In this document: in pieces, positions 38,001 to 50,000 of the stretch
Layout: each line of letters opens with the position of its first letter
Position numbering within the stretch: the stretch's first letter is position 1
The notes under the pieces: generated by a model
Databases searched by the model: none
Told to the model about the DNA's origin: nothing
Seen by the model: the letters and a program-made list of their open reading frames with translations, nothing else
Origin: Mytilus galloprovincialis
Taxonomy: Eukaryota > Mollusca > Bivalvia > Mytilida > Mytilidae
DNA: 64,000 nucleotides
Direction: 5' to 3'
Assembly (NCBI RefSeq): GCF_965363235.1
Contig: NC_134846.1
Coordinates: forward strand, 76,792,724-76,856,723
Made by a program: the position numbers and the translations under genes

Positions 38001-41000
38001 CCATTCGTTTGATGTGTTTGAGCTTTTGATTCTGATTTTGTCATTTGATAACGAACTTTCCTTTTTGAATATTTTCCTCGGAGTTTATTTGCAATGCTTA
38101 CGGCTCTGATTGAATATTTGGTAGAACTGTATAAATAAAAGTTTTAGGATTTTTTTTTTGGATGTTCAAATCTTGCTTTTTTTCCAAACAATATTGTAAA
38201 AAATGTATGATTTCCTAAATATTGTAAATAAAACATGGACTAGAAATGTCAAAATTTTTATGCCTATTGAATAAATCCTAAGTAGCTAATTCGATTCATT
38301 TCAATATTGAAAAGTTTAGCATAATAAATATCCATTACATTAACATGTTATAAGAAATGGTAATACATATGTTGCCGGTTTCAAAGACTATTCTGAATAA
38401 TTGCCTTTTGCTCGACTTCTGCCAGCAAAATTATCATAGTAGAGTATTTGCAATTTCCTTTCGTAAAATAGTATCACAACTCTCTGATACTTTGATAGAT
38501 TTAATTATTATCATACATACATAGTTTCAATGATCAAGATTAATCTTTGAATAAGTGTAGTTTTTTCCCTCTGAAATATCAAAACCACACGTAGCTTTGT
38601 TGCTGTCTTCATCGGTAGATTAAAGCGACAGTAATTTAACTTCGTACTTTATTTGTCCTTTTTAACTTTTTTTTATTCAAGCGTCACTAGTGATTCTTTT
38701 GAAGACAAAACGGGCGTCTGGCGCAAATACAAAAGTTTAATCCTGGTATTAATGATGAGTTTCTTTATCGATGTTCAAAATAGACTCATCATAGATGCCA
38801 GGACTAAATTTTGTATATAGGCCAGACGCGCGTTTCGTCTTCAAAAGACTCATCAGTGACGCTCGAATCCAAAAAAGTTAAAAAGGCCAATTAAGTACGA
38901 AGTTGAAGAGCATTAAGGACCAAAATTCAGTTATTAAACAGTTAATTTATAAATATAACCATATCAATGATAATTCATGTCAGTAAGTGCTGACTACTGG
39001 GCTTGTATATCGATTAGGAAGAGACAAATCAAAATAACAAACCTATTATGAATCACATGATCTCCAAAAGAACGGGACGGCATGTATAGTTAGGGTTAGC
39101 TTATACTCTGTTATACATGCCGTTAACTACTTTTGCCTATATTCATGTGGCTTCCGAAACTATTTCCCTATCGGCAATTAATTTATTTCAAGTAATTATA
39201 ATCCCAACTGATGTTATTTGACATATGCAATTAAAAAAAAAAACGTTAGGAAATTTTTTTTTATGTCATTACTTATGTTTTATTCGAAGGAAGGGTTATG
39301 GATAAATTAAGATCTACGTTTTACAATTTATGTATAAAATTAGACCTTGCAGCAAAACGAACCTCAAAACAAAATCAATCATATTCTATGAAAAGGAAAT
39401 AACATTTACTTTTTCTCTATTTGATATCAATCAAAGCTTATACTAGCATTGTAATCTGCAATGTGCTGTAGTTGTAATTATATCGACAGCGTATCTATAT
39501 CTTACAATATAATATATTTATTTTTAAAACAGAACTAGAAATAGGTGGTCATACATATTGACGTCAGTATGTTTTTGAGTTATTAGAATAGTTTTTCTAC
39601 AAATGACGACGTGAAAGTTAATATATAACGAACTCCACCAAAAAGTTGTTACGTATTCAACTAGGCAATTAAAAATATACATTTGAATATCACTTGGTGT
39701 AATTGATCTTCAATTAACTATGTTTTGTACTGTTATCGACACACATCTTTTCCTCGTTGTTACATTTGTAAAACAACTCTATGATCCATTCTTTGTAACT
39801 TTACGTCAATGTCCCTTTATTGGTCTCTTGTTTAGTTTATCAGTGCATTATAACTATTATTCATTGACGTCCAGGCATTCGCGCCTTTATATTGCTGATA
39901 ACGTAACTCGATAAAAATACAATTATGTAGGCATATGTCTAACAGCTGACTCCGATTAATTTCAATAATAACAAACTTCGTAAGTCCAAATTCCCAAAAG
40001 TGCACAAAAACCGTCAGTTTTATTAACCTAAAATACGCGTTTGTCTAATGTATTAGAAGTAGCTATTACCATCGTAGTAATGATGGCTAAAATGATATAC
40101 TTCTTATTCAAATACAAAATATTGTCTGAAAAAATAGCCAAAATTAATGTGTCAATCAAATCTATTGAATTTTCCAAATGTCTGATAATAATGTAAGCGA
40201 TTTTCCTAAAGTTGTCTATATAGGGAATTGGTTCTTCAAATTAACAATCAACATGTATTGATACATTTCAAAAATAAAAGAAAACAACTTATTATTCTAT
40301 GCGTCCGATGCGGTATTATAGATTTACCTTCATAAGGAACGTTAGAATGAAATATTTATTTCTGAAAAAAAAAAATATTATTAGCATTTCAGTATATGAA
40401 ATTGTTGAAAAAAATGAAACTTCCCAAAACATCTTATTCGTCTTGCCTATGACCCATTGAGGTAAATTGCGATTTGAATCCTATTTTTATTCGTTGAATT
40501 ATTTGGGATATATAAATAAGTCTAATATATTGCAAATTCTCCGATAGCATCCACTAATCTATTTCAAAATTTCCAAATCTTTAAGCTTTTTAAAACTGCC
40601 GAAGTTACTTGACTTACAATTATCAGCTAACACATTATACCGGTCTATTCTTATATCTGTTAAACGATGTAGACTGTAAACAATGTGGAAATTTCAAACT
40701 AGTGTCATTTGAAATGCCTGTACCAAATCAGGAATATGAAGGTTGTTTTTTACTCGTACCTGTGATTGATAACGTTTGATTTTGTTAATTTTTATGGTCT
40801 ACCCCTTTAGGAATATACCTGGGATTTCGGTATTTTTGTAAATAGGTATCAAAGGTACAAGGATTATAATTTAGTACGCCAGACGCGCGTTTCGTCTTCA
40901 TAAGACTCATCAGTGACGCTCATATCAAAATATTTATAAAGCCAAACAAGTACAAAGGTGAAGAGCATTGAGGATCCAAAATTCCAAAAAGTTGTGCCAA

Positions 41001-44000
41001 ATACGGCTAAGGTAATCTGTGCCTGAGATAAGAAAATCCTTAGTTTTTCGAAAAATTCAAAGTTTTGTAACAGGAAATTTATTAAACTGTTTACCGAGTT
41101 TAAATGATTTGCATGACAGGTATCGGTAGCAATTCAATAAATGTTTTATGTAGACGCACTTCCTCTCACCTCATCTCTTGAGTTCATGCGACTGCTGTGT
41201 CAAAATTAGTAGTTATTTGCTTATTACTTGTAATTAATAAATTATTTTTTTTCAACTTTTTGATATTGAATCTTTTAAAAATGAATGAACAAAACGTAAA
41301 ATAACAATAATTCCGAACTCCAAGGAAATTTTTAAACGAAAAGTTACAAAACGAATGGAAAACAACTTTTGTATCCTTACTTGGTGCAGGCATTTCCTTA
41401 TGTAGAAATTGTAAATGAAGGAAGAAACAGGCAGATTTCTACTCTGTCAGAAAATGTCTTCCCATTGAACGTATTGATTTTGATCAGTAAATCTTTAAAA
41501 GAAAACTTGAAACGGCCATAGAAATACGCCATTCAGTTTTAGTGGACATCTGCCTACGAAAATATGTCGTTACGATAATCTCTTTTTATGGTGAAAATAT
41601 TAACTATTTGTATTATTAGTATACTTCAATAATAATACCCCTTTTAGAATCATGTTCTTTTTTGGGATAAAATTATATATATTTCAACACATTACTTCGA
41701 CTTAAAAGATACAATTCTGAAAATGTCCATCAATTGTTTGTATTACCATTACTCATTTCTATATATAAAGACCAGACTCTACAATTTATTTTATATTCCT
41801 TTGGGATATCCGTTAGCTTCTTCCCAGTAAATATTAAGTCAAATGATGATATAAGTAAGCAATATAAATGATCATTTCTTTCGTGTCTTTACTAGGGTCG
41901 TCTTTTAGAATAAAATAATGGATTTTTGTGTAATTGTTTTTTCAACTTAACTGATGCTTTAAGATAGATTAAAGTACAAAACTATAAGATGTTTACACAC
42001 TCTAAAGGCAACAGTATTGTGATTTCAATTCAAAGTGCACAGTTTATTTGAATAACTATTAAAACTTTCTATTATCAAATGTATAGATATATCAAGATAT
42101 GAACTAGTTTAAATCCGGATTTAATCCGGATTTTTTTTCTCTATCGATTTATGAATTTCAAACAGCGGTATACTACTGTTGTCTGCATATCATATTTATT
42201 TTTCATTCATCATTTTGTACATAAATCAAGTCGTTTCTTCGTTTGAATTGTTTGACAATCAGATATATGGCAGTTGTTATCAAATAGTCCGTTTCTATGT
42301 ATGTTGGCGTTTGTTTTTGTTGCAGTTCGGTGTTTTTGATTTTAAGATGTTCAGTTGTTTTAGTTCTTATAGTTGATGTATTTCCATCGGTTCTGTTTGT
42401 AACCCAAATTTGTTTTCGCTTAATCAATTAATGACTTTTGAACAACGATATACTACTTTAACAGTTGTCTTATTACTATTTGTCATTTTGGGGCCTTATA
42501 TAGCCCAATATGTGGTATAAGTATTACTCATCGTTGAAAGCCGTGTGGTGAAATATAGTTGTTAATTTCTCTGTTATTTCGTTTCTTGTGAATAGTTGTC
42601 TCATTGGCAATGATACCGTATCTTCTTATTGTATATATGTTACAGTGAATATGTATAATCAGGGATTATGTAGAATCCCTAAAATTTTAAGGGATTATGT
42701 ATAATCACTGGTTAGTTTAGGGATTATATATAATCACTACAATTTTCAGGGATTATGTATAATCACTAGAAAAAACGTCAAGGATTATACAGAATAACTG
42801 AAATGATATTAAAAAATATATAACATATTGAAATATATTAAAAGTTAACCGTAATATATCAAAATAATAACCTTAATATGTTAAAACGTTAGGCATAAAA
42901 ATATTGAAATGTTAAACACAATATAATTAAATAATAAGCACAATATAATTAAATGATAAGCAAAATATATATAAAATAATTGTTTTTTTGTTTTTAATAC
43001 TGACTTTATTCAATAATATCAAGCGAGCCCTTTTTGATACTGACTTTATCAGTATTAATAATATCAAGTGAGCCCACAAGGGCGGGTTGATGAAGTCAGT
43101 ATGAAAATATTAAAAGGCATAATGATTATTTTTTTTCATCAGATTGTTTTAGCAATTGTTTTTAGGTTGAGAATATGAAATAAAATGAAATTGTCATTAA
43201 AACTATTTTTATGTGTACAATCGTTTTGATAAATTATTGTCGATTGTATGAATGAAGTCAAATGCTAGGCACAATATTTTAAAAATAAACATTTTATTTA
43301 CAAACTAAATTTAGGTTGAGAATATGAAATAAAATGAAATTGACATTAAAACTATTTTTATGTGTACAATCGTTTTGATAATTTTTTGTCGATTGTATGA
43401 ATGAAGTCAAATGTTAGGCACAATATTTTAAAAATAAACATTTTATTTACAAACTAAATTTGGATGGCATCGACTATTACACATTTGCCCTGCTTTTCTA
43501 CAGGCATATCTATCAAATTCACATCTGTTTTTACACAATATCAACATTTAAAAAAACATTGTCCTCCATATCTATCGAATCAGATTTTACGGCACGTCTC
43601 AGAGAAATAGAGTTTTCAGCAAAAACATCTGAAGGTACCAATGAAGGGAAATCAGCAACCTCAAACTGATTTCTTGAATTAAAGATCCGAGCAGGATTCC
43701 AAGTATATGGTAAGGCGATATCCTTCATCATTCTTTTCGTGAATAATGACCATTCGTTTTTTGGGATCTCCCGTTCCTGGAACCACTAGTGGTATGAGAT
43801 ATGCATATGTTGGATTTTGTTTTTCCTCTGCAATTTGCATTAACTTTTGAGCATATGTTTTCCTCAACCCAAGCAACAACTGTGCCTATGCCGAGCTTAT
43901 TTGTTAGTGACATAATGTGGTTCAACGCTTGAATAAAATATAAAGAGAAAAACTTATCACTTAAGGTTCACATCGTAGATCAGGAATGAAAAATGTTTAC

Positions 44001-47000
44001 TTAAACTTTCAAGGAATAAGAAAAAAAAATGATAATTTGTCTATGTTAATTTGTTTCATCATCTTTGGAGCTTTTAATTATTGATAATCCCTGAAATCAT
44101 ATTAGGGAATTTGTAGAATAATAATTAAAATTATCAGTGATTATATAAAATCACTGGTCATTTTTAGGGAATCTATATAATCACTAATGATTTTAGTGAT
44201 TCTACATAATCCCTGAAAAATCAGGGATTCTACATATTCCCTGATTATACAAATTCACTGTAACATATATATTCACTATATAAATCAGTTAAACATATAT
44301 ACTTTTAATATATCTACTTTAGAAATCGATTGTAAATAGATACTACGATACGTCTTCTAAAGAAATCAATTGTAAATATATATTACAATTATATCTACTA
44401 ATCAAATCAATTGTTAATATATATAACAAATAGATCTACTATAGGTATCAATTGTAACTATATATTATTGATATATCTCTTTGCAATGCATATACATTAC
44501 AAATGATTTGACTTTTTTTTTCTTCATTTTTTGCAGTTACAAATATACATACTATTCAAATCAATTACAATGTGTATTACATTGAAGATCTATTGATGAC
44601 CTTCTGTTGTTGTCTTTTCTGTGGTCGGGTTGCTGTCTCTTTTATACATTCCCCATTTTCATTTTCAATTTTACATATGGATCAATTTTTTGTTTGTTTC
44701 AGGTTACACGTATTGTCAAAGATTCTTATAGATACCTCGTCACATGATGAAGAAAAAATGAAAGTCAAAATGAGGAGTGACTTGGTAAACCACAATGTAA
44801 AAGAAAACAGAGTATTTTTGTTACATTCAAGGTACTATGCCATGATCAATGTTTTTTTTTTGCAAACCAAAAATAGAATATAACTTAGAAATATAATTCG
44901 TGCAAGAAGCTTACAGTTCTGTATGTAAGATTACCATTTTTAACAATGCTGACAGCTCATTTGCTAGTATCACGGAGTTTTTTCTTCTATTAATTAAGAA
45001 GTATTCTAATGTTATACATTTTGATGTAGAGTGTTTTTTCTATTTTAGTTCTGCAGAGGCAAAGAACTTATTTGATTGTGCTACTGAATTAGGACTGACC
45101 AGTAAAGAGTATATGTGGATAATATCATCTTCCAGTATTGGTAACATTGTGTCAAAAGCAAGGCGTGCTGCACCATCGTATCCGCTCGGACTCCTTGGTA
45201 TGTCTTTTGTAGAAATAATCAATATAGATTTACGGTAAAGCAATGCACACTGAGTAATCGTTTCCTAACGGAATCTTATGTATGGCTTATATTGCGGCAA
45301 TATCAAAATGGAGAATAAAAGTAAAACTGGTATGAAATGGATCAAACAAAAACAAGCAAACTTCATGTGTTTTAGCATTATGTCAGTGGTGTAGATAAAT
45401 ACGTATAAGATATATTTGTACATTGATTATGTCCAATAATGATAAAGAGGAGCATGTTTCAAAATTCTATATCAATAAAAGGGCTAAAGTGTGTATATGA
45501 AAACAACATTTATTATACTTCACGTTAAAATTCCATACTTTGATTGGCTAATACGAGGGTATTAATTTACTCGATAACATGACTGAGCGGGTGACAATTG
45601 TTTTTAATGTCACCCTCTCGTTCAGACCAATCAAAAATTGACAATTCAAAGAACAATGAATTGAATGTACATTAAGTAATTGAAGACAACGCTTAAGTTC
45701 TACGTTTTGGCTCAGATTTTATTATTTGACTGTCAAAATAAAAAAAATAAAACATTTTGCTTCACTTATGTAGATTTTCTAATACCCGTAACGTTGTAAT
45801 GTACCTGACGTCATAGAAAATACTTTTAAATACAATTGATTTGTAAACGACAATAATGATAGAGCATTCAGTATAATAAATTAAATAACACATAGCTGAG
45901 AGGGTGATAGAGCAGATTGGTACCCTCGAAAGAATAAGTATTGTCAACCTATTTGCTGTATCACCCTCTCAGCTATGTGTTATTTATATAATGTTTGGTT
46001 GTTATTACATTTCGGGATGATCTACATGCATAACCTAACAATCATATATATATATATATAAATATCATAAATAAAGCTATTTGTGTTCATTTGAGAAACA
46101 AGACTGGTTTTTAATAAGCTTTGTCTTTTTCATAACTTTCACGTCTGTTTTTTTCCCGTTATTTTGCCAAATGATGTAATAAAAGTCGTTTCCTAATAGC
46201 ATATACTGCATTCATTAATAATCTATCGTTTATCAAATTACGAGACTAAATTCAAGTTTATTGAATATTTGTCTTTTTTTTAATTTGTAAGGATTCAAAC
46301 ATTATGGTGTTGATGGTCAAACATTAGAATCTGTGTTAGACATAGCATTGAAAACATCTATTTACGTATGGGGACTGGCACTGAAAAGTATGGCGCCTTA
46401 CATTAAGAATTTTACAATAACACCTAAGATGTCATGTAACCAGTCACATTTAAACTTCTGGAATGATGGATTAGCACTTTTCAGGTAAATATTATATGAA
46501 AATGTCAGCTTATTCTAATTAATTTCAACATATTTGCAACTGATATTTAGCCATGTATATATTATCTATTGTAGATCAAAACTCATGATTGCATCAGTTT
46601 TCGATATTTGTATAGTAACTTATGAAAATGTTCGAGTTTATGTATTTTCTAGAATTATTACCGATGCATACTAGGTGTTCCATACCATCATTTACTTGTT
46701 TGTATCAAATCTTTGTTGTATCGCTATCAATTGAAAATTGAAGGAACATTATATGATGACGAGAAAATACTTCAAACAAAAGTACTTAACCCTTTAATGG
46801 CAACGAAGGCCAAGAGCTATGATATCATACACGATACCTTGGGAAAAAGGCCATATTGTTATTATAAAAATTTACAAAATTCAGTCGGCTCAATAACCAT
46901 CGTTTAGAATGATAATATTGTTCATTCACTCTTGTATTTTGCTCATTTTCCGAGAAAAATCAAAATTAATATGTGCTAGTTTCTTTTACGCAGGTGATTT

Positions 47001-50000
47001 TTTTTTATAAATTGTTCTCACCGACTCCATCAAATCTCCTGTCACGTCATTTGTCCATAGCGATACTCTGTTGGTTTTGTTATGTACTAATTTCCTCTTT
47101 TTTTAAACTGCTTTACCATGTGATTTTATTCGCAAAACTGCATCATTCCTAAGCTCGTCTCTCATTGGCTTATTTAAATCAAAGACCTTTCAAGTTTCGA
47201 GAAAAATGCTTGAGATACAATTTTATGATAATCTCTCAAAGTTGTCCTTGAATGTTGTTGTCTAAAATATTTCGAAAACCTTAACCAATGTTTCCTAGTT
47301 AAAGAGTTTACGAGATACAATAAGACAAAATGTAACGATATTCGATGAAATGTGATGGTCTGCCCAGAAGTGCGACGGTCCCTTAGCTGATGTGCAATTG
47401 TTCATATGAAACATGGTGGCTAGTTTAATAATTAACAGATGTGCAATAATTAGGTTCAAAGTTCTACACATTAAAACAACACGCATGTAAAATGTATGCA
47501 GTTAAGGTCAAGTTGGTTTTATATCAATTTGGCAATTATTGTTGTCCCATTTGGTCATACTGCACCACATTTATTCAGTTATCTATACATCCTTGGATTT
47601 CAAAGTCTGAATTTGAGCGTTCCTGATGACAGAAAAGTACTTCGGAAAAAGCAAATATATAAACTAATATTTTCCTTGAAATGACAAATTGACATGAAAT
47701 TGCATCAGTATTCGAAAGCAACAATTTCTTATCTGTTTGTGTGTTGGCTTATAGCTGAATCCGCAGGACCCTAAAACGAAAATGTGGTTTTGATAAATTA
47801 ATGCTACAATTATTGCAATATGTATCTACCTAGATTGAACATTTTGTGTTTAAGGTTCCAACAAAGGCTATATGGTAAGCCGAAACTGTCAAAACTGATA
47901 TTTGATACTTATAGCATTATACCGTGGATAAAAAAAATTTTTTTTAATTTGTATTCGGCAGTCAAACGCAGATGCATAGAAGGTTATATTCCCTATGGAA
48001 GGATGTATCAGAAACGATGCGTTAATTGGACATTAAAAGGTTGATATATTAATATAAAACAAAAATGCAATGTGCCAAACGAATAATTTAATTGGTGTGC
48101 ATGTTAACACCATCTTTTCCCTGTTGTTTGTAAAACAAAATCACCTTGCAGTTTGCATAATTTATAAACGTTTACTTTGCTTTTATTTCAGGCACATGAA
48201 AAACATAAGAGATGTTAGTTTGATAAGTACAGATATACCACCGGTTAGATTTAATCCAATCGGTTTAAACCAGTTTATAAAGTTAGTAATTTACAACACT
48301 CAAAGTAAAACAACGAACTTGAGAACAGACAAAGTTTGGAGACAGGTAATACATAAACTGATTACTACGGAAGACAATCTCAAATACAATAACATGAATT
48401 GGAAATCACATTTCTATTCACAAACTTTGAACAAAATAAAAAAAGGGTTGAAAAATAAAGATATTTACATTTATAAATAAATACAAACAGTACTTTTATG
48501 AGGTAAACAAAATACAGAACAACAAAACATTGTTGTGTATAAGAAGGAACCCGTTTTTTACCGAGAAAAATATATGCTTATTTATAGCTATATAAATCCA
48601 TGAAAATCCCATCAAAAGGTAAAAATGGGACGAAAGATACCAGAGGGACAGTCAAACTCATAAATCGAAAATAAACTGACAACATCATGGCTAAAAATGA
48701 AAAAAAAAAAAGACAAACAGACAAACAATAGTACACATGACACAACATAGATAACTAAAGAATAACGAATAACGAAATGCATCTACGTTTTTGATGTATC
48801 AATTACTTAACAATGAAGAAGAGTTTGTTGGTTTCAACAAACAGAGAATGACTTATAGTAATCTGAGAAAGAATTGTATAAACTTATAATAATGTACAAT
48901 GCACAATGGGTTATGTCACAAATTTTGATAATTTTTTTTTTTATAATGGTTAATACTTGTAACTAAATAATGATTATAATCTTTTTTGCATAGAATAATT
49001 TTAAAGGCTTTCTTAAATCGCTGAAGTATCTTTTCATTACAACAAACAATCACCATATTCTTTTGATTTACATTACATTTTGACTAACTGCATGCTTTTC
49101 TTTAAGACAATTTTAACTGAAACATATCAAGAGGAATTATAAGTTGTTAATATGGTTAATTAAACTATTATATTAGGTAGGTAACTGGGTTCCAAAACAG
49201 TCAGGAAGTAGAACTGAAATGGATATTGAAATGAATGATATAACATGGCCTGGGGATAGTAAATCGCCACCCAAGGGGAAACCGGATCGTCGTCATTTCA
49301 GAATTGTCACTCTTAAAGAAGAACCATATGTGAAATACCGAAAACTAAATTCAGAAAGGAAATGTGGACATCATGAAGTGCCATGTCGTTTGGTATATAA
49401 CCCTATACTACAGTAAGTATACATACATAAGGCCGTTAGTTTTCTCGTTTGAATTGTTTTACATTTTCATTTCGGGGCCTTTTATGTCTGACTATGCGGT
49501 ATTGGCTTTGCTCATTGTTGAAGGCCGTATGGTGACATATAGTTGTTAATTTCTGTGTCATTTTGGTCTCTTGTGGAGAGTTGTCTCATTGGCAATCATA
49601 CCACATCTTCTTTTTATATTAGATAAATCGTAAATAAAATTATAATACATGACAAGTTAATATAAAAGATAAAAAAAATCACTAAACTCAAAAGTATATT
49701 CCAAAACAAGAAGTCCATACAACTTGACAAAATCAAGTATAAGACTATATCAACCAAAGAACCGAATAGAAAACAACAATCATATTCCTGACGTGGTACT
49801 GGCATTTTCCGAAGAATCAAATAAAATGATGGAATAAACCTGGTTATTGCTTAACGTCCCACTTGGATGACAGTTGTTAACAGTTACTTTATATTGATAA
49901 AATAAGATGAGCATCCAAAACATACATAATTGGTTAATGTGACAATAGTTGACATGTTATCACTTCGAACAGTTTGCCTTTTGCAATACCACCAGTCTTG

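Larger units (their letters stand above)
42641..44260. mobile_element. DNA transposon with long terminal inverted repeats
   Basis: The left end reads ACAGTGAATATGTATAATCA after a TA, and the complemented right end ACAGTGAATTTGTATAATCA after a TA. Each end continues for about 130-190 bases as an array of AGGGATTATGTATAATCACT-like units, in opposite orientation at the two ends. The size is about 1.6 kb. A worn reading frame sits on the minus strand at 43443-43930. An internal 149-bp tandem duplication is present. A TA target duplication is possible, but the flanks GTTA/TAAC are themselves inverted, so the true border could be about 8 bases further out. Confidence 0.75.
36315..44702. other. Intron 2 (about 8.4 kb)
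   Basis: Holds R3 at 37.86 and 40.7 kb, an inverted pair of R1 copies near 38.7 kb, R1 at 40.85 kb, an R3b/R2 composite at 42.2 kb, the long-inverted-repeat transposon at 42.64-44.26 kb and a short tandem array after it. Stretches 36315-37850 and 39010-40700 show nothing else. Confidence 0.8.

Noticed and set aside
47820..48044. Possible extra GluN2 exon
   Set aside because: Exons 5 and 6 already join in phase with continuous family similarity; this frame has no fitting splice sites.
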